Assembly (NCBI GenBank): GCA_027452165.1
Contig: DAIDGX010000003.1
Span: 1-64,000 of the forward strand
Direction of reading: 5' to 3'
Length of the DNA stretch: 64,000 bases
Origin: Vulcanimicrobiota bacterium
GTDB taxonomy: Bacteria; Vulcanimicrobiota; Vulcanimicrobiia; Vulcanimicrobiales; Vulcanimicrobiaceae
In this document: piece after piece, positions 53,661 to 61,618 of the stretch
How positions within the stretch are numbered: the stretch's first letter is position 1
Layout: every line of letters begins with the position of its first letter
The notes under the pieces: model-generated
Database searches by the model: none
Told to the model about the DNA's origin: nothing
Seen by the model: only the letters and a program-made list of their open reading frames with translations
Position numbers and translations under genes: made by a program

Positions 53661-56303
53661 TTACTGGAGCCCCTCCAGATACCCTAACCGGCGCGCAACC
53701 GCAATCGCCTCCGCTCGCCCATGGCAGCCGAGCTTCTCCGTGAGATTCTGGATGTGCGTCTGTACGGTATAGACCGAACGCCCCATCTCTGCCGCGATCT
53801 CCTTCGGAGAGAGGCCGGAGGCGAGTTCCCGAACGATCCGCGCCTCAGACGGCGTCAACGTTACGACGGCAACGTGGTCCCGCTGCCGCTCGATCGACGA
53901 AACAACGTGGCTCACGTAGGCGACGTACCCACCGAAGCCTTGCTCGCGCAGGGTCGCGAGCATGCTCTCCAACTGTTCCAACGAGAATACCGGATTCTTG
54001 GCAGCGCGCAGCAACTCGTCGGCAACGCCTTTGAACGCTTGAGCGACAGGGTGGAGGTTCTCGGGGATGCGCTTGAGTATCCGCTGCGCCGAGGTGAGGC
54101 GCCCCGAAGCAATCTCGGCAAAGACGAGCAGCACGTTTGCGACGTTCGCGAAGAGTGCTTCGGCCGCACTCGTCTCCTGTGCCGCCGGAAATAGGTCCAG
54201 AGTTTTCTCCACAACGGCCGAGCTCTGCTTTGACATCCCATCCAACGCCAAGCAAAGCGCGTAGGCGGCACGATTCAACATTCGGTCCGAAACGTGGATT
54301 TGGCGATCGACAATGGCCCCGAACAGGCGATGTGCCTCCGCGTATCTTCCTGCCCACGCGTGCCGATGCGCTTGACTCGATGCAATATAATTCATGCGCT
54401 GGGCATCATTGAATCGAAGCTCGCCGATCTGTTTTTCGATCTGCGCGGCCCGCTCCCCGTTCCCCCTACGCGTCTCCAAGCTCAGCATCATGAACAGCGC
54501 GCCTTGCAATTCCACGTACTCTCCGGCTCGCGTCGCCGCGGCAGCCGCTTGTTGCGCGTACCACAAGCTCATCGCCACGTCGGCGTCGGCATAGAGCACC
54601 AGGAGCGATAGATTGAAGAACGCTTTTGCCACCACCGACCACAGGGCGTTTTCTTTGCCGATTTCCACCGCTTTGTCGAGTGCTTCACGAGCTCGCCGTG
54701 CATCGCCGAGTGCCATGTATACCGTGCCGGCACGAAACTCAAGGCGCGCCTGTGCATCCCGGCGTACGAGCTCGTGACGCCGTGCGATCACCTCGGTCAT
54801 GACCGCCTTTGCCGCATTCAGATTTCCGACGCGGGTATGACACACGGCCAGCAGCGCCTGGGCCTCGATACGGTCCGCATCGGCCACCTCGGGATCGTCC
54901 GCGATTTCGAGGAGCAGCGGTTCGGGCCGGCCACTGTGCATTGTCTCAGCCACCGCAAGTTGGAGGGTCACCTCCGTTCTGCATCGCTTCGGAAGTCCCG
55001 CATGCAGCGCTTCGTACACGGCCGCCTGACCGGAACGAAATTCGCCGCGTGTTATGTCGATGAGGCCACGCAGCGCTTTGACCACCGGCACGTTCTGGAA
55101 TTGCCAAATGGCCGACGTGACGGCAAGGTGTACGTCGTCGGCGTGTCCACGCCCGATGAGGCCAACTCCGTCGCTCTCGAGGAGACGGCGGAGTTGTTCG
55201 GTCGCACCGTATTCCGCGTACAGGCGCAGTGCGGCTGGGAGTTGGCCGGAGTTCTCCATGACCACCCCGATGCGGATGGCACGCGCTTGCAGAACGTCTT
55301 CACCGCGCTTGCGTAATTGGTGCAGTACGAAATCGCGAAAAAGATCGTGAAGGCGATAGATACCACCCTTATCCGTCTCCTGAATGAACGCGACACGTTG
55401 TCGTAATTCTTCGATCGCGACGACGGCTCGCTCGAAGCCCGCAGCCACCAGAAGTTCTACATGTATTTCGGGCAGCAGCGCCGCGGTTTCGATCAACTCG
55501 CGCTCGGCCTCGTTGAGGCCGCTATACACTTGCTCGGCCAGATACCGATAGATCATCTCGCGCGTCATCGTCGAGATGTTACGCAGATCGACCGAGCGCG
55601 TGGAGGAGCGCAGCGCGAAACTCATCGCCGTCGCCCAACCATCGGTCAAGTTGAGCAGTTCGTAGAGCTCCTCGTCACGAACGCCGAGACGAAACGTCTT
55701 CGCGGCGTCGCGTGCCTCTTCGAACGAAAATTTGAGGTCGTGCTCGTCGATCGCAAGGTCGCTCTCACCGTACGCAAGCCACGTTCCGATCGGCAAGCCG
55801 AGCGCGGTTCGTGAGGCGATGATCCACTGCACGCGCCCTTTTGTGCGCTCGATCAACGAGGCGAGAAACCGCGTTACCTCACGGTCGTCTTGCGCTACGT
55901 GTAAATCGTCGATGGCGATGATGCCGCGATGCCCTTTGAGGTGCGCGTGCATCCACATCGCAAGGTCCGCACCCGGCTGGTCCGATCCGGCATTTCTTTC
56001 GTACGCGCCCGCAAGCGTTGCCCGTGCGTCCGGCGCGATCTCGATCAGGGCATCGGCGAAGCCACGTAGGAAGCCGAGCAGGCCGCCGTTATCGGGCAGC
56101 ACGTCGTACCGGACGCACGGTTCGGGGATCGAATCCAAGAATTGCCGCAGCGCGACCGACTTACCGTACCCTGCCGGAGCGATGACGAGCACGATACGCT
56201 GCATCGCCGCCGAGGCTAAACGCTCCAGCACGCGACGGCGCACGACCGGAACGAAGACTCCGCCGGTTTCAATGGTACCGTCGGGGCGAACGGGCCGAAT
56301 CAC
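53661..56303 (-). CDS. Large ATP-binding LuxR-family (MalT-type) transcriptional regulator
   Basis: 880 aa from GTG 56303. Walker A IAPAGYGKSVAL at 41-52, a Walker B-like GIIAIDDLHVA, then a winged-helix linker and a long helical TPR-like region (about 350-800). The last 65 residues are a LuxR DNA-binding domain: LTPSEARIVRELASGLSPKE then IAAEMGRSVYTVQTHIQNL. MalT-type proteins are STAND ATPases that oligomerise on binding an inducer. The gene follows the ABM-domain gene by 6 nt. Inducer unknown. Confidence 0.9.
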   Translation of the reverse strand: MIRPVRPDGTIETGGVFVPVVRRRVLERLASAAMQRIVLVIAPAGYGKSVALRQFLDSIPEPCVRYDVLPDNGGLLGFLRGFADALIEIAPDARATLAGAYERNAGSDQPGADLAMWMHAHLKGHRGIIAIDDLHVAQDDREVTRFLASLIERTKGRVQWIIASRTALGLPIGTWLAYGESDLAIDEHDLKFSFEEARDAAKTFRLGVRDEELYELLNLTDGWATAMSFALRSSTRSVDLRNISTMTREMIYRYLAEQVYSGLNEAERELIETAALLPEIHVELLVAAGFERAVVAIEELRQRVAFIQETDKGGIYRLHDLFRDFVLHQLRKRGEDVLQARAIRIGVVMENSGQLPAALRLYAEYGATEQLRRLLESDGVGLIGRGHADDVHLAVTSAIWQFQNVPVVKALRGLIDITRGEFRSGQAAVYEALHAGLPKRCRTEVTLQLAVAETMHSGRPEPLLLEIADDPEVADADRIEAQALLAVCHTRVGNLNAAKAVMTEVIARRHELVRRDAQARLEFRAGTVYMALGDARRAREALDKAVEIGKENALWSVVAKAFFNLSLLVLYADADVAMSLWYAQQAAAAATRAGEYVELQGALFMMLSLETRRGNGERAAQIEKQIGELRFNDAQRMNYIASSQAHRHAWAGRYAEAHRLFGAIVDRQIHVSDRMLNRAAYALCLALDGMSKQSSAVVEKTLDLFPAAQETSAAEALFANVANVLLVFAEIASGRLTSAQRILKRIPENLHPVAQAFKGVADELLRAAKNPVFSLEQLESMLATLREQGFGGYVAYVSHVVSSIERQRDHVAVVTLTPSEARIVRELASGLSPKEIAAEMGRSVYTVQTHIQNLTEKLGCHGRAEAIAVARRLGYLEGLQ

Positions 56304-56309
56304 CGAACG

Positions 56310-56642
56310 CTACACCGTCGTGTCGAGCGGCGGCTGATACTCCTCATCGCCTTCATAATACCCTAGCAAGAGCTCCTCGAGATACAGCATGCGCAGGTCG
56401 CGGTCCAGGCGCGCATAGTCCCAGGCGTTGGCGCTTCGGAACGCCTCCCAATCGGCCTTCGACTCCCACACATCGACCGCGATGTAGATGCCGCTCTCGT
56501 TCTTGCTGCGGAAGAGGCGCAGACGCCGGAACCCCGGGTGGCGGCGGAAGAGCGCGGCCCAGGGCCCGTCCGGCCCATATGCGTGCTCGAATGCCCGGAC
56601 CTGCGCCGCATGGACGCGATACCGGTACAGAACCTCGATCAT
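56310..56642 (-). CDS. ABM-domain (antibiotic biosynthesis monooxygenase-like) protein
   Basis: 110 aa from ATG 56642. The ferredoxin-like ABM pattern is RYRVHAAQVRAFEHAYGPDG, HPGFRRLRLFRSKNE, IYIAVDVWESKADWEAF. Small proteins of this kind act as oxygenases, haem-degrading enzymes or sensors. It lies between two regulators on the same strand, 55 nt after the BTAD gene and 6 nt before the LuxR gene. The position suggests a role in the signal they respond to. Function otherwise unknown. Confidence 0.7.
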   Translation of the reverse strand: MIEVLYRYRVHAAQVRAFEHAYGPDGPWAALFRRHPGFRRLRLFRSKNESGIYIAVDVWESKADWEAFRSANAWDYARLDRDLRMLYLEELLLGYYEGDEEYQPPLDTTV

Positions 56643-56697
56643 TCGCAGCGCACCATAGGCTTCGAACTTGGCCGCACGTGACGGCTCCCCCTCGCGA

Positions 56698-59490
56698 TCA
56701 TGCGCGCACCAGGCGCGCAAGGCCAAGCGACGGCTCGACGCCTAATTCACGCTGCAGCGCGTCGCGATAGCGACGGTAGAGCCGCAGCGCCTCCCCCCGG
56801 TCGCCCCGCTTCAGAAGCGCTCGCAGGCCAATCTCGCACGCGGACTCGTCGCACGGGTCGAGCGCAAGCGCAGCGTTCACGTATTCAAGCGCCTCCTCGA
56901 CGCGCGCTGCCGCAAGCGCGTCGTTAGCTAGCCTCACGAAGATTCTATTTTTCGCATCATCCAGGGCGCGACGGTATGGCGCGAACCACTCCCACGCTTC
57001 GCTCGCGGGCGCAGCACCGGCGACGGCCATCGACAATACCTCGTGCAACCGAGCCCGTTCCACTTCGCTCAATTCCAAGCGAACCCGCGCGCGTTGCGAC
57101 GCACGCTCGATATCCCAAAGATCGACATGTGCGTCGCGAGGTAGACGATACACGTCACCGTCACGCTCGATCGCGCCGGCGCGACCGAGATGCGAACGCA
57201 AGCGATGGAGTTGCACGCTGAGCGCGTTGCGAGCGTCGCCTTCATCGACATCGGGCCACAGGAGCGAGCACAATCGGGCGCGCGTCGTTCCTTCGCGGCG
57301 CGCGGCGATCGCGACCAGCAACTCGAACTCGCGACCGGACACGCGCACGGCGTTGCCCTCAACGGCCACCTGCTCACGCAACACCTCGAGCGCGATCGGC
57401 GGCGTGCGCCGCACGCGCCGTCGCTCCACCGCGGCAATAAACGACGAGAGCATCCCTGCGTGCGCACGCCCGTCGCGCAGTTCCGCGATCGCGGCCGCAA
57501 GCGCGCTTGAATCGCAGCCGCGTGCCGTCTCGGCCGCCGCGGCGAGCGCATCGTCACGTTGTTCGTCGTCACAGAGCCCGTGCGCCACGTACGCGAGCAC
57601 GAGCAACAGCGGCGTCTCGATCCGCCGCGCGAGCGCGACGGCGGAACGCGCCATCGCGCGCCGGCGTTCGTCGTCACCCTCCTGTTCCAGGCGCATCAGC
57701 GTGCCGAACAACACGAATCGCGGGAGATCCGTGCCAGCCGGCTCGTCCGCGCGTCCGTTCGCCGACGCGGTGAAATACCGCAAGCCGTCGATCCCTGCGG
57801 TGACGACGATGGCATCGAGTCCTTCGGCGAGGGTGCGCACATGCGCATCCTCACCGGCAAGCCACGCCCCGGCAACCCCTTCAGCGAGCGCCGCCGCCAG
57901 GAGATTCTGCAACTGCGAGGCTTGCGCAAACTCGATTGCCCGCTCCAAAAATTGCCGTTCCAGAGCACGCTCACCACGCGCCCGCGCCACGTCCGCACCG
58001 AGCGCGAGATAGAGACCCGACGCGGGAATGACCTGTCCATCGACGTGCGCGAGCGCAACGTGCAGATCGCGCTCCGCGGCATCGATCATTCCCGCACGCG
58101 CTCGCACCGCGCCACGCTGCGCCGTTAGACGCTCGCGCAAAAGCTGCGGCGGCTCGCGCTGTGCGTGCAACTCCGCCTCAAATGCATCGACTGCCGCGAG
58201 CGCCTCCCCGGTTCTCCCAGCCGCGAGCATCGCGCTGACGCGCATGGCAAAGACGTAATAGCGATCGACGATCGGAACGTCGGCGGGCAAGGTCCTCCAC
58301 ACGAGCTCCGCCTCGTCAAGCAGCATGTGCGCGTGACCGCACGATAGCCGCACGAGCACGCTCACGCCCCATAAGCGCGGGTATCGCTGCACCGTCGTTC
58401 GCCCGAGACGCGAGAGCACGCGAAGGTAGTCGTGCGGAATCGTGCGCAGGGCGAGCATGTCGCCCTGCGCGAGCGCTCGCGCGGCTTCGTGCATCTCGCC
58501 GCATTCAAGATAGAGCTCGGCCGCGCGCACGAAGGCCCCCGCGGCATCGCTTGCCCGCGCGAGCTCGCGCCGCATCACCGCGCCGCGCTCGGGCAAACGT
58601 TCGCGAACATGCCGTGCAATGATCGGATGCACGGTAAACGTATCGGAGGCCGCCCGCGCGACGAACGGCGAATGCCCCGCGTAGGCAACTAAATGGTCGA
58701 ACGCCGGCGTATCGGGAAAAGCCAGACGGATGTCGCGTTCGCTCGCATCCGGCAACGCCACGCAGACCGCGATCCCGCGCGCCACATCGGGATCGAGCGC
58801 CGAGAAGATCTCGTCGGCCAGGTATTCGCGTAACTCGTCGGCAAGGACGCCCACGGGGTCGGCAAGCAGGTCGGCGTGCCGGCCTTCCGCGGCCAGGCGT
58901 TTGAGCAACAGCGCGGCGATCGGCCAGCCCTGCGTCGCCTCGATCCCCGCCGCCGTCAAGGCGGCGTCGTTCGTCTCAGCCAGCAACGACGCAAGCTCAT
59001 CCTCGGAGAAGGCGAGATCGCGTGCGCGTAGCGAGCAAATCTCGTGGGGCGCCGCAAAGCGCGTCAACGTCACCGGCAAGGGTGTGCGACTCACGAGCAC
59101 GAGGCGCGTCGAGGGCGAGCGCGCCTTCAAGAAGCGCGCGAGCGCCGCAAGCGCGGCGTCGTTTCCTATAAGGGCATCGGCATTTTCGAAGACCGCCGCG
59201 CGCGGGCTCACATGCCACGACTCGAGGGCGTGCTCGACGCGCTCAGCGGTCGTCCGGCTCCCGTCATCCAGCTCAAGGGCGAGCTCCGGCACCAGGGCCC
59301 GCGCCATGCGCAGTTCGTCGAATCCCGGCGCGCAATCGCAGACGACGGCCAATGGCGCGTCGGCGAGAAACTGCCGAACGAGGGTCCTCTTGCCGTACCC
59401 GGCCGGGGCCGTCACCGCGATCAACAAGGGATCGACCCGGCGGAGCCGAGCTAGCGGAGCTTTCCGGATCAGGTCGCCGGCCGTACGCAT
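56698..59490 (-). CDS. Large ATPase regulator with C-terminal winged helix and BTAD domain
   Basis: 930 aa from ATG 59490. Walker A APAGYGKRTLVRQF at 28-41, sensor-type ATPase with LVLVSRTPLPVTL, then a long Ala-rich TPR-like middle (about 330-690). About 720-790 is an OmpR-type winged helix (NAVRVSGREFELLVAIAARRE, GDARNALSVQLHRLRSHLG) and the final 140 residues are a BTAD domain with PASEAWEWFAPYRRALDDAK, LALDPCDESACEIGLRALLK and LYRRYRDALQRELGVEPS. BTAD/SARP regulators usually have the DNA-binding part at the N-terminus; here it follows a MalT-like ATPase. Upstream lies a set of 11-bp-spaced repeats. Confidence 0.88.
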   Translation of the reverse strand: MRTAGDLIRKAPLARLRRVDPLLIAVTAPAGYGKRTLVRQFLADAPLAVVCDCAPGFDELRMARALVPELALELDDGSRTTAERVEHALESWHVSPRAAVFENADALIGNDAALAALARFLKARSPSTRLVLVSRTPLPVTLTRFAAPHEICSLRARDLAFSEDELASLLAETNDAALTAAGIEATQGWPIAALLLKRLAAEGRHADLLADPVGVLADELREYLADEIFSALDPDVARGIAVCVALPDASERDIRLAFPDTPAFDHLVAYAGHSPFVARAASDTFTVHPIIARHVRERLPERGAVMRRELARASDAAGAFVRAAELYLECGEMHEAARALAQGDMLALRTIPHDYLRVLSRLGRTTVQRYPRLWGVSVLVRLSCGHAHMLLDEAELVWRTLPADVPIVDRYYVFAMRVSAMLAAGRTGEALAAVDAFEAELHAQREPPQLLRERLTAQRGAVRARAGMIDAAERDLHVALAHVDGQVIPASGLYLALGADVARARGERALERQFLERAIEFAQASQLQNLLAAALAEGVAGAWLAGEDAHVRTLAEGLDAIVVTAGIDGLRYFTASANGRADEPAGTDLPRFVLFGTLMRLEQEGDDERRRAMARSAVALARRIETPLLLVLAYVAHGLCDDEQRDDALAAAAETARGCDSSALAAAIAELRDGRAHAGMLSSFIAAVERRRVRRTPPIALEVLREQVAVEGNAVRVSGREFELLVAIAARREGTTRARLCSLLWPDVDEGDARNALSVQLHRLRSHLGRAGAIERDGDVYRLPRDAHVDLWDIERASQRARVRLELSEVERARLHEVLSMAVAGAAPASEAWEWFAPYRRALDDAKNRIFVRLANDALAAARVEEALEYVNAALALDPCDESACEIGLRALLKRGDRGEALRLYRRYRDALQRELGVEPSLGLARLVRA

Positions 59491-59498
59491 AGGTAAAG

Positions 59499-59542
59499 TG
59501 TAAGCGATTTGTAATTTATATGTAAGTACCCCGTAATAGCAG
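59499..59542. promoter_or_regulatory. Four 11-bp-phased direct repeats in the BTAD/NarL intergenic region
   Basis: TGTAAGCGATT (59499), TGTAATTTATA (59510), TGTAAGTACCC (59521) and CGTAATAGCAG (59532): TGTAA at the head of three units and CGTAA at the fourth, with exactly 11 bp between starts. OmpR-type DNA-binding domains of SARP/BTAD regulators bind direct repeats spaced by one helical turn next to the promoter, which fits this place between two divergent regulators (59490 and 59598). Confidence 0.6.
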
Positions 59543-59597
59543 AGAAAGCAGGACGCTTTAGCGTATTTGTTGCCAGCCGAGCCACGGAAAGGCAACC

Positions 59598-60077
59598 ATG
59601 AGCGTCCTCCCACAGGCTTTTCTGCCTGCGGCCGTCTCAGTCGAAAGCGCTGACCCTACCGTCGTAACGGCGGTCACGCGACTCCTCGCCCTCGACCCGG
59701 GCATCTCGGTCGTAAGTACGGCCGCCACCATCGAGTCTATCCGCGTTGACGAGCACTTTCTCGAACAATTCCGCGACCGCACGGTTGGCGAGTTGCTCGA
59801 TGCGCTCAAACGCATGCCACGCACGGCGAGGGCCGCATCAAAGCGTCACTTGCAGCCGGTTCCAGGCAGCGCTCGAGAACTGCGATCCCTGTTGTCCGAT
59901 CGCGAATTTCAGGTCGTGCGACTCGTCGCTGAGGGTCTCTCGAACAAAGAGATCAGCCGGCGTCTCGAACTCTCGGACAAGACCGTCAAGAATCATATTT
60001 CGCACATCCTCGCAAAACTGAATCTGTCAGCTCGCACGCAAGTGGCGGTCCACGCGCTGCGCGCCGGCATCGTCTAA
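59598..60077 (+). CDS. NarL/LuxR-type DNA-binding regulator without a receiver domain
   Basis: 159 aa. Residues 98-159 are a LuxR-type helix-turn-helix: LSDREFQVVRLVAEGLSNKE, ISRRLELSDKTVKNHISHIL and AKLNLSARTQVAVHALRAG. The first 95 residues (PAAVSVESADPTVVTAVTRL, ESIRVDEHFLEQFRDRTVGE) do not contain the Asp, Lys and Thr of a receiver and are of unknown fold. It is divergent from the BTAD gene across the 11-bp repeats. The last 51 nt overlap the convergent gene at 60027. Confidence 0.85.
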   Translation: MSVLPQAFLPAAVSVESADPTVVTAVTRLLALDPGISVVSTAATIESIRVDEHFLEQFRDRTVGELLDALKRMPRTARAASKRHLQPVPGSARELRSLLSDREFQVVRLVAEGLSNKEISRRLELSDKTVKNHISHILAKLNLSARTQVAVHALRAGIV

Positions 60078-60563
60078 CAGCACACGCACCGAACCAGACG
60101 AGAGATCATAGACGAGGACGCCCGCAAGCGGCGTCCTCGTCGCCGTTCTTGCCGCGACACGCAGACGCTGCAGCAGGTCGAGACGGCGGCCGCCGCGTGG
60201 GAGACGCCGCAGGACCACGGCATAACAATACCCGTGACGGTTACGCACGATCGCATCGATCGGCGCGGCGCCGCGCCCCACGGCGATCAGATCGCGCCGC
60301 GGCAACGCGGCGAGGCGCGCAGCGATGCGTCCATCGAGAAAGCCACGCACCTCGCGCACGATCCGGTCGCGTTCGCCGAAGAGTAGCGCCGGCCGAACGC
60401 CATGCGACGCCTCGGCCTGCACGGCGCGCTCGAAGCGAAGGAGCGCATCGTCGATCACGCCGCGCGGCGTGATACGGCCGCGACCGAGCGCCGCAAGGAT
60501 CGCGGCGCGCATGGCTCGCTCGGCAAGGACGGGGAGGCGACGTACGGCGAGGAGGGGATCCAT
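60027..60563 (-). CDS. Hypothetical protein, possible nuclease-like fold
   Basis: 178 aa. The N-terminal half is helical and Arg/Ala-rich (RRLPVLAERAMRAAILAALG); the second half has strand-like segments: PIDAIVRNRHGYCYAVVLRRL and LAGVLVYDLSSGSVRVLLDD. The hydrophobic strands around IDAIV and CYAVVL recall PD-(D/E)xK folds, but the ExK pair is not clear. It overlaps the NarL gene by 51 nt at the 3' end. A plus-strand frame crosses the same place but has weaker codon structure. Real-gene status is probable, function unknown. Confidence 0.45.
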   Translation of the reverse strand: MDPLLAVRRLPVLAERAMRAAILAALGRGRITPRGVIDDALLRFERAVQAEASHGVRPALLFGERDRIVREVRGFLDGRIAARLAALPRRDLIAVGRGAAPIDAIVRNRHGYCYAVVLRRLPRGGRRLDLLQRLRVAARTATRTPLAGVLVYDLSSGSVRVLLDDAGAQRVDRHLRAS

Positions 60564-60658
60564 GCGCTCATGCTACGCCGATGGGGTGCCAAGGGGCTGG
60601 CACAAATTTCGCATCCTGGTAGCGGAGCCGGCCCCTAGCGCCTTGAAACCCGCCCGCC

Positions 60659-61546
60659 ATGCAACACAGACCCAACTGGGCCACCGCGATCGCCCTGAGC
60701 ATCGTTCACCTGGGCGCACTTCTCGCGCTCTTTCCGCAGTTTTTCTCGTGGTCGGCCGTCGTAGCCGCAATCGTCGTCACCTATGTTACCGGCGGCTTCG
60801 GGATCACGCTCTGTTATCACCGCGCTCTTACGCACAAGGCGCTACGCATGGTGAAGCCGCTCGAATATGCGACCGCGATCTTCGGCACGCTTGCGTTTCA
60901 AGGCGATCCCATCGGCTGGGTTGCAACGCATCGCATCCATCACGCGCACTCGGACCGCAAGCGCGATCCGCACAGCATCCGCCGCGGCCTCAGTTGGGCC
61001 CATCTGACGTGGCTCGTGCGCACGAATGAAAACCTGCCCTCCGCCGCGCAGGAAGAGCGCTACACTCCCGATCTGTGGGGAAGTCGCTTCTATCAAGCCC
61101 TGCGCTATCTCCACGTGCCGCTCCAACTCGCGCTGCTCGTCCTGCTCTTCGCGCTCGGCGGCTGGTCGTGGGTCGTGTGGGGCATCTTCGTGCGCCTCGT
61201 CTTCACCTACCATGCGACGTGGCTGGTCAACAGCGCGGCGCACTTCACCGGCTATCGCACCTATCGCACGACGGATCGTTCGGTGAACTCGTGGTGGGTC
61301 GCCCTGCTCTCGTGGGGCGAAGGTTGGCATAACAACCACCACGCGTTTCCGTTTTCCGCGCGTCACGGATTGCGTTGGTTCGAAATCGACGTCACGTGGT
61401 GGACGATCAAACTGATGCGCACGCTTCGCCTGGTCGATAAGATTCGCGTACCGACGCGCGAGATGCGCGCACGCCTCGCGATGGCGCAACAAGAAGTGGA
61501 GCGTCGCTACTTCCGTCGCCGGCAATCGGCGCTCGATATCGCTTAG
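60659..61546 (+). CDS. Acyl-CoA desaturase (delta-9 type fatty-acid desaturase)
   Basis: 295 aa. The three His boxes are HRALTH, HRIHH and HNNHH, which bind the diiron centre. Four membrane helices: near 8-40, 72-90, 150-175 and 178-195. GEGWHNNHHAFPFSARHGL is typical of stearoyl-CoA-type desaturases. It inserts a double bond in saturated acyl chains using O2 and electrons from a ferredoxin or cytochrome b5 type donor. It is monocistronic, between a hypothetical gene and the rpoC end, with an intrinsic terminator after it. Confidence 0.92.
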   Translation: MQHRPNWATAIALSIVHLGALLALFPQFFSWSAVVAAIVVTYVTGGFGITLCYHRALTHKALRMVKPLEYATAIFGTLAFQGDPIGWVATHRIHHAHSDRKRDPHSIRRGLSWAHLTWLVRTNENLPSAAQEERYTPDLWGSRFYQALRYLHVPLQLALLVLLFALGGWSWVVWGIFVRLVFTYHATWLVNSAAHFTGYRTYRTTDRSVNSWWVALLSWGEGWHNNHHAFPFSARHGLRWFEIDVTWWTIKLMRTLRLVDKIRVPTREMRARLAMAQQEVERRYFRRRQSALDIA

Positions 61547-61565
61547 GCTCACGGTCGCATACGAG

Positions 61566-61596
61566 AACGGCCCGGCGTCATCGACGCCGGGCCGTT
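61566..61596 (+). terminator. Terminator between the desaturase gene and rpoC (bidirectional)
   Basis: AACGGCCCGGCGTC (61566-61579), loop ATC, GACGCCGGGCCGTT (61583-61596), a perfect 14-bp stem. On the plus strand it is followed by TTGTTG after the TT of the stem, a modest T-tract. On the minus strand it lies 23 nt after the rpoC stop, so it can end both genes. Confidence 0.85.
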
Positions 61597-61618
61597 TTGT
61601 TGCAATCCGCAATCTGCG

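Noticed and set aside
60325-61029. Plus-strand open frame crossing the 60027-60563 gene and the start of the desaturase gene
   Set aside because: It overlaps the certain desaturase gene by about 370 nt and has a Ser/Arg-rich composition typical of shadow frames.
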